Source of the DNA: Stratiolaelaps scimitus
Taxonomy: Eukaryota > Arthropoda > Arachnida > Mesostigmata > Laelapidae
Length of the DNA stretch: 64,000 nucleotides
Direction: 5' to 3'
Assembly: GCA_019614645.1 (NCBI GenBank)
Contig: JABWDB010000007.1
Location: 9,809,501 to 9,873,500, forward strand
Shown here: in pieces, positions 1-13,894 of the stretch
Numbering within the stretch: the stretch's first letter is position 1
How the letters are laid out: every line of letters starts with the position of its first letter
Made by a program: the position numbers and the translations under genes
The notes under the pieces: generated by a model
Told to the model about the DNA's origin: nothing
The model's database searches: none
The model's input: only the letters and a program-made list of their open reading frames with translations

Positions 1-2880
1 ACGTTATAACTACTGAGTAAGTTTAAAAACTCCATTACTACTATTTTTAGCCTCACAGCTTTTGCTAACTAGTGTGGCTTCAACAGTCTAACCTATAGAT
101 ACGCTAAAACCCATGAGGCGGCTAAGGCACAAAGAAATGGTAAAATAGACACAGATAATGTTTAAGTCACTACTGCACAACTCAAACGACAACAGTTGTT
201 CAAGCTAAATCTATGGGTGTGGGTTCTTGATCGCGGCCCGGGCAACTTCAAAGCGAACATTTAATCTTGATTACTGTGAGAAATATTGGAAGCAAAAGTC
301 TCTGAGATGACGACAGAATGTGAATCTGCGACTTGGGACATAGCCTAACAGAGGGGCTTATTCATCCAAGTCACACGGATAAGTATCGAGAACTGTCTGA
401 TTCGTGGAAGGCCGGCGATCAGCCGCAAACGAACGTCAATTTCCTCTGGATTCGTAGGGCGTCGATTGCAGCAGAGGGTATGACATCAATATTCCGCCAC
501 AGTTAAATAATTGTTTTGACATATATAATTGTGCATACATTTCAAGAGGGGAAACAGCACTTGTTTCTGAAATGAATAAACAAACAATCCAGCATGTGGT
601 GTTCACGTACATGGCGCATGCTTCAACTGTTAAGCGAGTTAAATCATTCGCAATGAATAAATAGAATCACGACGAACAGTAGTAATAATGCACATAACAA
701 TGACTAATCAAACTGTGACTATGTAGAGTGGCTGTGTCAAATTGTGATATTGTGTGTACACAATAGCTATGTTCACTCCATAGTTGTGACGTGCCCTTGG
801 CTTGAGTAAAGGTGTTCTCGAGCTGAATTCGACACATGATCCGCCGCACATTGTGGTGGCATTCAAGCAGGACAATAGGTAGAAAGCGTTATTATGTACG
901 AGACAAAAACGATTCAAACCAGTTATAGTCTGGAATTAAAATCGTAAAATAAAGACCCAGCCTAAATTTAACTCTACCGGCCTGGATCTTCAGCTCACGA
1001 CACAAAACTCATCCTCCCAACTTGGAGGTACATTACCGCAGTTATAACTGGGTGAAAAAAAGTCCAATTCGTTTGCGACATTTCACCCCAATGAGTTCAG
1101 TAAGATAACCAAACGCGAGGCTAATTTACTACGTTAATTAACTACGTCAACGTCCCATTTGTTGTTTCTGTTAATGTCAAATTATTTTAACACGCCCGTA
1201 TCTATCTCGCTTTATTTAAGCACTTCATTAATTTTGTCTAAGCTGCGTTTAAGTGGCGTGCCATTATACAATCGTTGTACTCTAGAAATTCTACATAATT
1301 CCTAATTACTGTATGTTTGAATAATTCCACACTTGAAACACCGATCTCTGTTAAGATTCAATTTGAGTAGACGAGATCAAATATGGCTAACACATATATA
1401 GATCTTCCAGTAGCTACCGAAACGAAAATGCTCTTCTTGGCAATTTTGTATGTACATGCAGACGTTTTTTTTCATTTCATGTTATGTAGGTACATGTATC
1501 GATGACAACTAAAATTTGATACGTTTCTACTCAGAGCACACGATAATACGAATGAATCAGGGTCACCACATACAAGTACTATAGCGAGAACGTGGAGCTA
1601 GATGGCGCTGTACGGACGACCGAAGCCTAATGAATGTGTGGATGAATGTACTGTATTTACAGTCCATCAATGTGCGATGTCTCGTATCGAGAGCTCTGCT
1701 CAGCGCCTGGCATTTGACTTCGCTTGGGGCAAGAGTGGCCCCTGCTCAATGGGACCGTTGATGTTGCTCTCTTGTTTATATGCCCTCTTTGCGTGTATAG
1801 GCGAGTGGAACGAACCCAGGTATATTTGTTCCTTTGCTAACGACTACTGCTACTATCCACAACTGGACCTGTACAACTGGTCGCTCCTTGGGGATTCCGT
1901 CGACAGCAAGGGACCGGCCATGTTATGTCGCAGTGACAAACAAACCACAGTCGCCCAGCAGCAAGAAGGAGACGACACGGCAAACTGGGTTACGCGTCCT
2001 GCTGAGGAATGGATGAACCTGGGAGCTGCGGTGGTGGTGGTCGTGGTGGTGGTGGCTGCCTTTCGAGTGATTATGTTCAAGTGGGAGCACGGCAAAAGTT
2101 GCTCCCAGACTCTCGACGCACGGTGACCAAAGCAATGATAGGCCGCATCCCTTGTCGGCTTAGTTTCAAGTTGTCGATACGCAAGGGGAATCTGGTGCGT
2201 TCACTTCCTGAGAATGGTCCTGTCCTTTCGAGGCTATCGCCAGCGGACGTTTCTCACGTCGCTGGCGTCGTTGCAGGATGGCGGGACTGGGGTGTGGCCT
2301 GTTGTGGGAACGGTGTTGTTGCCTCGTTGGCAGCATCGGTAGCATCTGTCTCTATTAGCTGGAGTTACCCGCACCGGCAGTGGCGCCGCAGCGCACCTAC
2401 TTGGGCTAAGTGGACATACATTTGCTTTCCGTAGTGACTACGGGGGGGCCACTGGCCGACTAAGCAGCGTCGAAGCGAGGTTCTTCTATCTCGCTTGGCC
2501 CCTGCTAACGATAGACGGGCGAGCATCCGTCCACGGTATGAGCTCCTTTGACACCTCCTATGGCTGCAAACAGTGCATGGTTGATTGTTGGCCTCGATTT
2601 GTTCATTGGTCACTACTACGTCACACAGTGTACACTATTTTAATAATCATTTTAATACAATACACTTAGTTTAAGCAACTACATATAACAAGTGATCCTT
2701 GATGTCTATCGACCGCAGCTCATTAAAGTAATTCCATCACCCGAATATGAGCAGCTCACCCTCCAATATTGTTCCTTTTTTGGGAGAATACAGTGAAAAT
2801 AATCCGCTTCGCCTGGGTGGTAAACAGTGGACACGTTAGCTCAGCACCATAGGCAGCTCTGTATCAGCTAGTAGTTACAT
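1..2880. other. Intergenic, no supported gene
   Basis: AT-rich up to about 1600, then a GC-richer island to about 2600 with GTG/GGT repeats near 2030-2055. The largest ATG frame (1602-2126, 174 codons) has background-like codon use and a product dominated by repeat-encoded Val. It is not called. Confidence 0.5.
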
Positions 2881-2900
2881 CACTGCTAACACAAATCAGT

Positions 2901-2936
2901 ACCGTGGACGTTAATTGTTGGCTGAAAGTCAGCCCG
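2901..2936 (+). repeat. Dispersed hairpin repeat, copy 1
   Basis: Short member of a family whose core reads accgtggacgttaaatgttgg, followed by a hairpin of form GGCTGA-NNG-TCAGCC. In this copy the loop is AAG and the core has one substitution (ttaattg). Confidence 0.75.
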
Positions 2937-3421
2937 CAAGCCTTCTCCTTCAACACAAATCAGAACGAGGTCAGAAGATCGGTTGTGCATATTTCTGTTG
3001 CCTACAGTTTTTTGTCCGACGAGTACATAAGCTGGAGGTGAACGAATGCCAAATCTCGAGAACGTGCGTAATACTTTTTTTATTATTATTAGTATTATCA
3101 TTATTATTATACACGTTGATGGCCACTATTTATCAGCAATAACAAAACGGGACCAAAGTAAACATTCGTTATTTTTATTTGAGTTACGATATCGTATGTA
3201 TTAGCATGCATCTAGAGATATCGACCATACTCGTCGAAGGCCCAATACAAATATGAACGCAGCATGCTCTGTAAATGTGTATGAAATTATAGTACCGGGA
3301 AACGGAAAGAAAGCAAATGACAGTGAATATCGCAACAAACCCGAATATATAAATTAGACTTCATATATTTTAAGGAGAGTGAATGAGCGAGGAGGTCAGA
3401 GCGATTCAGGTATGAAGCAAT

Positions 3422-3476
3422 GCTAAAAGCAGTTGTACCGTGGACGTTAAATGTTGGCTGAGAGTCAGCCCAAAAA
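3422..3476 (+). repeat. Dispersed hairpin repeat, copy 2 (longest form)
   Basis: Contains the left flank gctaaaagcagttgta, the conserved core, and the GGCTGA-GAG-TCAGCC hairpin, followed by an A-rich end. It matches the minus-strand copy at 26869-26920 across about 50 bases with only a couple of differences. Confidence 0.8.
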
Positions 3477-6349
3477 CTTCAGATATACGTAAGAATACGG
3501 TACAATGTGCGATAGGTTCTGATCTTTTGGATCGATGCTGAGTCTGATAAGGAATGGGAATCGAGACGCATGGGTGGCCACGGTGTTTGCTCCGCTGGTT
3601 TAACGACCTCTTTCTAAGCCGGTGGCACGGTTCTAAACCTTCATGTTTCTCAGAACGTCGGCTATACGAAAAATATGATGATAGACTTGTGTAGTTCGCC
3701 GTGTATTCTATCTATTGGTCCAGCTATGTTTAACTGCTAATTTGCGTTCACGAATTCTGCCAGTAGGATTCCGTTTGTATACCGCCCAAGTTGTGGTATC
3801 AAATGCTTGCTTGCTTTGGTGCCCTCTAAGATGCGTAACTCGTATTGGATGAGTCGATCCTTAAAATGTTTCCCGATGATTATATATTTAAGAGACATTA
3901 AAAATCGTTTGTTCATATTTTCTCTATAATCTCAAAGACTATTTTTTACTGTATTTATTTAAAAATGGTCAAATTTATAAAAGTTATTGCACTTTTGTTT
4001 GATTTCTTTCAGTACTATTCCGGTGCTGTAATTCTATATAAAACAATAAAGAACCCCGAACAAACAGCAAAAAGACCTCATGCTTTCACACAGTCATGCA
4101 ATATGTTTTACTGGAAATAGCCGTTAACGCTGACCTAGTGAACGCATAATTCAGCTCTACGGTCGTGATTTATTATCAGTTGTTCTTTCAATGTGTAGCA
4201 ACTTCATGTCTAATCCTACCGGTCGTACGCATGCCAGGCTCTCAACTCTAAGTTTGGGAACCTCACACGTTGTGGATGCTTTTCCACGCCACTCACGGAC
4301 GCAGTTTTCCTCATCATTTGACGTGTCGGATTGTATCTTACTAAGGCCTACAATATTTTCCCCGAGTGAACGAGGATACGACCTAACAAATGATAACGAT
4401 GCGCAGGTTTCTGCTTACTGAGGAAACTCGCAGTTTTGCCTATGCACCCAAACCAACTCCCAAGTAGCTGCCAGTGGGGACAGCCAGCTCCATCGGGTGC
4501 ACCGCAACAACTAAGAACCATCCCCATGGTCTCCAACGACGTCTGTGGTGACTAAGACTTTCCTTTGAGACTCATCGTCTGCTGTTCTCCGCCTTGAGGA
4601 ACCTACCTATTTTCTTCCCAATCGTGCTGTATCGGCTGTCGGTAGACAGTGAACCCCCCGCTGCCTCGAATTCTCAATGCGGCTTTGCCTGCGGGAACCG
4701 GGAGAGGTGTTTGTGGATAGGCCGATCGATGCAGTGAAACGACACATCTTGCCACAAGCTTATCCAAAACTGCCGAGCAGCTATCCCCCGCTGAACGTCT
4801 TGCCCTACCTCAGCATAGTATTGTTTGTCTTCGGCAGGGGAGTCATAGAATAGCAAAACTATGTGGATCCAGCCTTAGTGGATCCCCCACGGGCGAAGTC
4901 TTCGAGACAAACCAAACTCATTTCCCCAAGCCGCTTCTTCTAGCCGGACGAGTCTGAACCGACGGACGAAAGTGGCCATAGGAGTCTGCGGGTAATCTTC
5001 TTTGATGCGCTTTCTGTAGCCCAATTATCCTCGCGAACCGTGCCGAGGTTAGGACTTTGAGAATAGGCGCCCGCAAACCCGCCGATGGGTGAGTCGATGG
5101 CCGCCTAGTCCGGTCAGACTAGCACGGATGCCCCAGCCATGGAAATTGCTGCTGTCAGGACGCATCGAAAGCATGCGTGTCATCGTCTTGGGAATCATTC
5201 GTTTCACCGTTGGCTTAACCTTCGAGTGGACTCAATTCAACCTTCGTGTTTAGTGTGTAGGATACAGCCGCGCCACGGATAACTAGACTTGCTGGAGGTC
5301 AGTGGGCCTCTAGCATCTGGGGCGCATACATCGTTGCAAATGGATAACAGAGTGTAAGGGTAAATATACTGCAGTGTCGCCTAGGCATCTGTGACCCAAG
5401 CCATGGAGAAGCAAGTAGGCTACTCTCTGTGGTGGGCAGACATATGTGACCAGGCTCAAACGAGGCCCACTGTGCCGAACTGGGAAAGGTATATTCCTCC
5501 AACGAGGTACGCTTAGCATGGATTTCACTCAAGGAGTGGATCTCTTACCAAAGATGGAATAGGCGATGGCGCCCAAGGGAGTACTCATGCGATCCGAGGG
5601 ACACTTTCGGTGACAGCTGACACTGGTTGGGCAGCTTCTTATGATATCCCACAAGCAGGTCTAACCCTGGTCAAAACCTGGTGTAAACTTTCGCCCACGG
5701 TTGACGGCCGGCTCCAGGCCGGCTCACTGGATTTCTGTTGTAACATGCCCATCCGAAGTGGTCATCACCAGTTATCCATTTCAATACATTTAAATATGAA
5801 TAGGTAAACAAGGATCTCTTACAATTCGACCTAACTAAAATAGTGAGACAGCAGTCTTTTCCCAAATCGTCGAGGCATAAAAGTGACGCATTTGTTAGAG
5901 GCTGAATGCATCATATTCTATGTATGAATGCATTAGCTTCAAGTTGTAAGAAGATCAAGAAAATACATAATCGTGGAATGAAGCCACCTCGCCGGATTCA
6001 TAGAATATAATGCTAAGGGCTTTTCCTACTCACGTTCGCTCAAACCGGGCTTGGGCTTACTCAATTTTCACGCCGCTTTGTTGGAGGCCCTAATTCCCTT
6101 ATATAACCATGACACTAATCGAAGCCCCATCTCTATATTCCATTCGGCTTATGTGCCGTCTGTCCTTAGAGACCACGTCCAAAGATCTTTCTCTCTCTGA
6201 CTCGCCCGAACACATATATTCGCGGGCTTTTTCTTCAGACTGTCTTTCCCATATTGACCGTGACTTTCTTTCTATCAATATCATCATTATCTTCGAGCCC
6301 TTTCATCCACCTCAGCACTCTCATATTATAGCTATTATAGCTAGCTACT
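3477..6349. other. Intergenic, no supported gene
   Basis: Only short open frames are seen, mostly without ATG. Mixed composition, GC-richer from about 4600 to 5700. Direct gaatgcat repeats lie near 5904-5930. No RNA gene is seen. Confidence 0.5.
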
Positions 6350-6386
6350 ATATATATATATGTATATATATATATAGATCCTATAT
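6350..6386. repeat. (TA)n microsatellite
   Basis: TA tract broken by a few substitutions (tgtata, gatcc). Confidence 0.85.
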
Positions 6387-8236
6387 ATTATAGAATAGGT
6401 GTTTTATCGGACTTCTACGCTCCCGTTTCTCCGCGTTGTGATCCATCCATCCATCTAGCGTCACTATGCTGAAGTGCGGCACGGCAATTGAGCCGTTTCG
6501 TTGCCGCATTCGTCGCCACCACCACCATGGGCACCACCACCGCCACCGCAACGTACCGCAACGCACCAACGTCTTTGGGGGCTTCCTTTAGCGGTTATAG
6601 AAGAGCCCCCGTGCCTAACTGCCAACGGCTGCCGCTGGGGTCCATTTTCGGCCACACTCATACCCATCTAGCTCACTCACTCAGTCTTTCACGCTCGTTT
6701 CGACCTATGTCCTACTTTTGCCTTTTGCGGCCAAGCGGAAGTCTCGACCTTTCGGACCGGAAGTCGCAGCGGAAACGGACGTGTCGCCTGCTTGGCGCCA
6801 CGGTTTGAAAGCGAGGCCAATTGTGCCCGGTGACACCAACAGTCCGTGAACAAGCCAGTCAGGCAGGCAGCCAGTTGGCGTGCCTAGGCTCGCCGCTCCT
6901 CAAAGGCAAGCAGCTCTGTCACTGGTCAATAGCCTTCAGTGCAGCGGCCGTGCAAAAAGAATAAGAAACGGAGGGAGAAGCAGCTGCAGCAGCAGAATAT
7001 CGCTCGTCGGACGAGCGACTGGACATAAGTCAGAAGCAACGAGTATTGGTGGCCGACGATCGAGGCGTTGGGGACGTCACATGGAGTCGAGCTGCCGATC
7101 TGAACTCTATCTGAACAAACGTAACAGTGTCGTACAGAATGAGGCGAGGGTGGGGCCTATATTTGCTGGTTCGAGTTGCTAAGGTATGACAGTCCGGGTC
7201 CCGAGGGTCAGCAACGGGCCATACTACTAGGTCTCATAGGCATGCGCACGTACCAGATGGTCTTAGTCGTCCTTGATTACGGTATCGTCAGGTCATGCTC
7301 TTGCGTTGAATCTGCGATTCAACGCAACGTGATTACACGAAGCCACCAGTGCATCTGGCATGCAAGCAAATGATTGGGCGTCCGATGAAAATTACCGATG
7401 ATCATGAGTCGGCACATGCAACTCAGATCAGCAGGATGGATATCACAACTGCGGGTATTGACTAGCGCTCGCTGAGCGGCTATTCCGCTGTGCGTATTTT
7501 CCGCACAATACAAGCGATAAGTGGGCGCTACCGCTGACGATGATGATGATAGTGCTGATCGTTCGTTGTTGGTAGTGCTTTCGTACGAGACAGCTGGGTG
7601 GAAAGCACCAAAACTGTATCCCTGAGTTCAGCCTCCCCTCTTTCGTTTAATGAAATCGGTCGTATACGGACCACCAAATGAGCGAAGGTCGCTCAGGCAG
7701 ATAATCCACTGAAAGGGTGATCTGAGGTTGATGAGTTTTCAGTATTAAACGGGAGGCTTAAATTTCGCCTGTGTTGTTCTGGCGCTCTGCTCCGGGTTCG
7801 TGTCGGAGCAATAATGAGCAATAATCGCGATGCCATACTACTTATATCTGCTGAATGTCGACAAGCCGTTGGGCTCGCTATTGTATAATGGACAGGCCCG
7901 CAATCCACGCGATCATTAAGCCTTTGCTCGCGCTGATTGAGACGCAGAGGGGACAAAAGTGACTAGTCCCGCCTGATCAGCATCACCATAACACCAGACC
8001 ATGGAAGATGGAGGTGTGAGATTCCACAGCGGTAACTCGTTGCATGAAGCGTCCGATGAAACAAACTGCTGAACACAAAACGAGACCGAAGGAATGACAA
8101 AGACACACAAATCATCACCAGCAACCACGAAGAACAACAGGAACGCCTGCTACTAAGATGTTCGACGATGTGAGCCTGTCTACCTTGTGTACGATTTGCG
8201 TCTAAGATGCGATTTGGGTGAGTGTCCAGGTCTATC

Positions 8237-8239
<3 letters not shown>
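6387..8239. other. Intergenic, GC-rich island at 6480-7200
   Basis: Rich in CAC/CCG triplets near 6510-6560 and CAG triplets near 6980. It could be a promoter or first-exon area, but no splice-consistent frame is supported. Confidence 0.4.

Positions 8240-8275
<36 letters not shown>
8240..8275. repeat. (TA)n microsatellite
   Basis: Uninterrupted AT dinucleotide run of about 36 bases. Confidence 0.95.
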
Positions 8276-8277
<2 letters not shown>

Positions 8278-9095
8278 TATTGTAAGAAGATCCCTCATTC
8301 GGTTACACGCGAGTGGTAACACGAAAAGAAACGCGAGGCGACGAGCACTCATTGGACTGTGCCGCAATGGATGACGCTCGACCATGGGCAGCAGTCTGTA
8401 GGGCGGTGTCTTGCCACTGTTCCGAAGTCGATCTGTCGACGATAGCATGGTCCGACCTGGCCATCCAACCAGAATGTGACGATGTGGCGGCTTTCGTCGT
8501 TATAATGGCTCGTCTTATCCAAGCGCAATGAAAGCGTTGTCGAAATTGTTACTACAATGGTGACGCTGCTTGTATTGTTAGCGATCTGTCAGCTCTTACA
8601 TGACACAGAGCGTCGATGTGTAGAGAAGGCGATCCACTGTTTTCGATCACTGTATCATCATCGTCTGTAGTATCTTAAGGTGGGATCGGATAGCTGGATC
8701 GATTGCAGCAGTCAACCTAGTAGCTTTTTGATTTTCGGTTTTCTTCTGCCGTCCGATCGGGCCCGTGCAGGTTACCGCACGCTCAGCGTGGACTAGATGA
8801 CAGGGATCTTGATTCGGGAGATCTACAAAAGGGAAACACGTTCTACGGGTTCGATGTGATTTGTCTGATGTAGGATCCGATGCTTCGGGAGCTTGCTATG
8901 AAAGCGAAGTCGTCAACACAGTATTCACCTAACGGAGATGAATGCATGATAAACACTTCATATGACTGGATTCTTGATTCACAGCAATCGACTGACTTAG
9001 ACGGGAACAGCCATGACCTTTTAAGATCCACATACAGCGGACGCTCTGTTATTATCTCATCACATTTTAGCTCTCACTTCAATTGCTCTCAATAT

Positions 9096-9145
9096 GTACA
9101 TATATATATATATATATATATGTACATATATATATATATATATAT
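9096..9145. repeat. Compound TGTACA/(TA)n microsatellite
   Basis: Two TA tracts separated by tgtaca, with another tgtaca at the left edge, so the whole block is largely palindromic. Confidence 0.9.
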
Positions 9146-10862
9146 TTGTGTGCGTGTTCGTTGGTAATATGAACATGACAGCATAATCAACTTCGTCATG
9201 AGTGAGTGCAACTGATCTGGAAACTTACACTCGCTCCTTGACACAGATGCGAAAAAGAGCCTCAACAATTTACCTCGCATATTCATCTAACGTAGACTTC
9301 ACACATCCGAGTTTCGGGACCACAATGATGACCTTGAGGGATATTTTCGGGTACTGGATGTTACTTGCTCACGAATTAACTGGAAATAATAACGTGAATT
9401 TATAACGATTTATTAGCGCAACTATTATATAATATGAGTATTAGTCAGGAAATTACATCATTATCATGCAACTTAGAACGCGGCCTCCCAAAGGGATCAA
9501 ATCAGCTTTAGACCCATGACTCGGTAAGTATGCAATGGTCTCCCTTTGGGTAATAATGGAATGAGCATCTTTAATCGGCAGCGGGTGGTAACTAAACTCC
9601 CCTCGCCATGGAAAAAATAAAAATCGGTAGCGTAACTATCAGCATCATTATCATCACAAATCTAGTGTTTAATGTTCGAGTTTACTTCTGAAATGAAACA
9701 CCCAGTAGAGCATTTCCATGAACGCTGACTTAAAGGTGCCCTCTCATACACACACTTCTGCAGCTGGGGTAACTCGAATTTGAAGAGAGGGCCAACATCA
9801 GTGGTTCGAGCCAACTGTCGGTTGAGTTAGCCGGACACTCAAGTACGAGTAACAGTCCTGTGTTGCTTCAGGTGTCGCCGCGGTGCGAGCGGACTAGCGA
9901 TGGTACACGAATCACACCCGGACACCTCCCATCCGGCCTCTTCCTTTTTAGCTGTACTCGGAAATAATTAAGAGCAGCCCATTCATTACTACCGGATTAA
10001 CCTGGTAATTCACGAAACGACAAATGGAGGAATTACTGACCGATTAATTAACGACATTTACCTAGTCGTATTAGGGGAAGTCCGAAGTGACAGGTCAACT
10101 TCACATTAGCAAGAATGCGTTCAGCCTTAATTGAAAATTTGTACGAGCTTTGCTACCGTCTTTGTGAGCACAAGTAGTAGCTTCTCCCATCCTATATGCA
10201 TAGCGATTTGTCGAGATGGAAACATTTCCTGCGCATCGACAAGGGTTACTTCTGCTATCTTGAAAGACACAGGCGCCACGATCGTCCGGTGGTGTCCCCT
10301 CGCTGATTCGATCCATTACCTTTGTCCACTGGAGCCACAACACGTCGTTGTGGTGTTTACTTCGTGGGCTAATGCTCCTTGAGGCGGCACAACCTGGAGT
10401 ATGTGGCCTTTGTAGAACCCTCCCGATGGGCACGCTAAGCAGGCTTGGCATCTGCCCAAGCATTTCCAATTATATGTTCGCCGGTGTCGAGAGGTACTTA
10501 GAACAATTATTGAAAAAATCAAATATGACAGGGCTATAGATCTCGTATCCTTTTTAGAGCTAATTCAAATATTTATATGACCACGTTGCCATGATTGGCC
10601 TGTTAACAGAAATCCCGCTCTTCTTTCTTAAATATTTCATGACGAACTGCGATCATTATTCTGTCGATTGACATATTTTATATCATCATATCATAATCAA
10701 ATGTTTATTCTCGAAACTGCAATATACATACATATGCTTAAGTTCTCGTTAAAAAAAAAGTAAAAAGGTTGTAAAAAAAAGTAAAAAAGCAGTACAAGCA
10801 TGCAGGTCCTTGATACTCTACATAGGCACACGCCGAAGCTACCACTCGAGCAATGGGGGTGT

Positions 10863-10922
10863 ATCGTTTCTTATTATATTCTTTACGCGAACAGTCGCGT
10901 AAAGAATACAATAAGAAACGAT
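10863..10922. repeat. Near-perfect 28 bp foldback with a 4-base loop
   Basis: The left arm at 10863-10890 and right arm at 10895-10922 are reverse complements with one mismatch in 28 positions, around the loop acag. In an RNA copied from the minus strand the one mismatch becomes a G-U wobble. It has no known family. It could be a tiny foldback element, a replication-generated palindrome, or a hairpin RNA locus. Confidence 0.85.
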
Positions 10923-11651
10923 GTACGCGTGTTAAAAGGCGCCATCTGTCTTCCGGCCTACCCAGATATTCAAGGCCTGCTGATGTTTGACAAAAGTTTC
11001 ACTGATATCCACGTTGAGAGAGTATACACGCTAGTCAAATATATGTTCTTTTATTCGATACGCAACTCAGGGAACACAGTGCACGTACAATGTAACATCT
11101 GCCAAACGAATTTTATGTTTTAAATAGAATATTATATTTATATAATCATATTTTAAGTTGTTTGTCAAATGTTTTATCAATGGGTGAAGTTTATGTGAGG
11201 TATGCAGGCCAGGCCTAATGTGGAGTGTACACACGTACATATATATATCAGGTGGCATGCGAGATACGCACAGGTCCAAGTTAAGCCTGAGACTAATCCG
11301 CTTAATGATCCAGATAATGAGACAAGACTCGAAAGAAAGATGGTAAAGTTCGCGTGGTGGTTGAACTAGTGGCTGCAGGTTAATTTTCAAAAATAGCCTA
11401 ATAATCCCTTACTGTCCAATAAATAGAAAACAATTTTTCATGAAGGGGACCCCGTTCCCGCATTAACTTAAATGTGAAGCAGCTTAATATTTTTTGACGT
11501 ACAAACTTAGTATCACCTAATGCCACATACGCTCGACGACATCTCAGCGCAAAAGGCTCACCTGTTACACTATGACGAAGACGTTGAAGATCGTGATGAT
11601 GGGTGCTCCCATCAAAATTCTATTCCATATATCTTACTTGTCTTATACACA

Positions 11652-11679
11652 CAATCTGTCATGCATATGTGACAGATTG
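11652..11679. repeat. 10 bp perfect inverted repeat, 8-base loop
   Basis: The arms caatctgtca and tgacagattg surround tgcatatg. It is a small hairpin about 730 bases after the larger foldback. Confidence 0.7.
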
Positions 11680-12122
11680 GCTATTCGAATAGAGACTCAG
11701 ACACAGTTTGGCCGTACTTTGATATACGAAACGATTACGTTCTATATATTTTTTTTGTATCGATAGTGTGTTTGCAAGTGTGTACTTATTATATCGCTTA
11801 TATTGCTGGCGATCGTCTTACTAATTGTGCTATACGAGTGATCTTCCCACGAACGGCGAAACACCCCGGCACGGCTCTTATAATATGAAGCGATCATCAT
11901 AAAAACGATTTCAAAGGCCTAAGCAAGTCGCGTCGATGTTCCAATTAAGCTGACGCCCATTAACGCTACCCGCGGGACATGCCAGTTAATGTAATCGAAG
12001 GCAATCGCCCGTTCATATACGTCTGTTGGAAGAACCACCCATGCCTAACAAGGAATATGGCGGACGGCGCAAAGAGCCGCAGTTGTTGTTGCGGTATCTT
12101 GTGTGCAATGCAGAAAGCCATT

Positions 12123-12165
12123 CCGCGGACGTTAAATGTTTAAGGCTGAGGGTCAGCCCGAAAAA
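12123..12165 (+). repeat. Dispersed hairpin repeat, copy 3
   Basis: The core ccgcggacgttaaatgttt is followed by GGCTGA-GGG-TCAGCC and an A-rich end. The hairpin stem is intact although the loop differs from the other copies. Confidence 0.75.
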
Positions 12166-13353
12166 CAAACATTTAATGGTACCTCAAGCTACACATGTGG
12201 TTCAAGATGAACATATGGAGTGTCAGATAAAGGACATGCAACTATCGGAGTATGTTAAGTGTACAAGGCATTATTCAGACATAAATAATGTTTACGATTT
12301 GACACCACGCGTTGTCACCGTCTCTGGAATGAATGGTTGTACTTTCGAGTGGCGACGCAGGATTTACTTGACATTTAATCTCGCAAGGTAATAATTCGCT
12401 AAGTGTACGCTTCTCATTCAGCATAATTTTTTAAAATTGTAATTATGCACTCCTTTTGTGAATACGAGGACCTCACACATGTCCATACGATTAGGCACCA
12501 GCCTTCCAACCATAGAGATCTCTCCAGCTATAACAATTGCTCGCTTAATTTTATTTCATACCTCTATGAAGCATTTATCCACTCAAATATAACTACACGC
12601 GGCGTTCTCATACGAGATGAGCGCTTTTTTCACCACTCATATTGAAAATGCCTTCTTTTATAAGAGAGTAGATGCTGCGCCAATCAGCGCATATATATAT
12701 ATATGATGACAGTACGAAGAAAATAAGCCCCATTAATCACAACACCATCCAGCGTGGTGAGATAATAGCAGCAGCTCGTTGGCGCGTCCGCATCGTTGAC
12801 CGAACACCTGAATACACCAAGCCAAGCGTACTGCATTTAACAGCTGGAGACGTAAAGGGGCTGAATTATAGTACGGCACAGCCGGTTTTTGCGTTTGTCC
12901 GCGTATGTGTGTATGTATGTGTCTAGCAATACTGTTGTTGCTGGTGTTGTTGACGACCTCGTAGCTGAAAACGTTAACCACTGCAACTGAAATGACTTCC
13001 CAGTGACGGTGGGACGATGTTCCGGCAGTGTACCACCTCAATTCGAATCACGTGCGAACAATTTTCGCCAGCAATACAGCAGCTAACATTACTGACACCA
13101 TCAGCGCGAGCGGCACCTATCATGGAGATTCCCATCAACATCATCATCATCTTCATTCTCTTTCATGATACTACATTCGGCAACATCGTGATCGTGAACG
13201 ATTAGAATCTAGATGGGCCCGTTGAAGATGTATAGCGACAGATGACCATGGCAGGCGACATTTGAATCGGGTTTGACCCAAGTCACTTAGCCCAACCTAA
13301 CGAAATATCTGGCCATACCTACTCCCATTGATGACATTAACGATCATAGTGAG

Positions 13354-13354
<1 letters not shown>

Positions 13355-13392
<38 letters not shown>
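13355..13392. repeat. (TA)n microsatellite
   Basis: Uninterrupted TA run followed by tgctgctgct. Confidence 0.95.
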
Positions 13393-13393
<1 letters not shown>

Positions 13394-13544
13394 TGCTGCT
13401 CCCAAGATGATAAGTTTGCGCTCCAAATGAAAAAAGAAAAGCTAGCTCTTTCTCGCTGCCTTCTCTTTTATTCTTTCAATCGTTTCATTCGGTTGTTTTT
13501 TTGATCCAGCTGTTGACATTTGCTGCTTTTTCGTGCTTCGACTT

Positions 13545-13570
13545 CGTTATCTCTCCCTCTCTCTCTCTCG
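13545..13570. repeat. (TC)n tract
   Basis: Pyrimidine-rich CT run (ctctccctctctctctctc). Confidence 0.85.
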
Positions 13571-13872
13571 GAGTCTAGCTAAGCTTTGTATTATTTTGCT
13601 ATGCTGCTCAATGCCGGAGGATAAATACTTAGAACGAAGCGAAAAAAAATAAATTACTGAGCAATTAACGCCTTCGCTGACGCCAAAGATGTGCTGCCGG
13701 TGCTGGGCCCGCTGCTGACGGCAACAGCGGAAACATCGGCCGACACCCCGATGTAGAGCGGCCGGGGTCCACTTCTGTCTCCCGTTGTTAGCAGCTCTAC
13801 GCGACCAGTTGGAGATAGATCTGCAGGTAGGCTTGCAGGCGACATCATATGAACAGGTACAACGAACACAGC

Positions 13873-13894
13873 TATACACACACACACACACACA
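13873..13894. repeat. (CA)n microsatellite
   Basis: Uninterrupted CA dinucleotide run. Confidence 0.9.

Noticed and set aside
1602..2126. 174-codon plus-strand ATG frame
   Set aside because: Codon use matches the background, a Val run comes from a GTG repeat, and no domain or splice support is seen.
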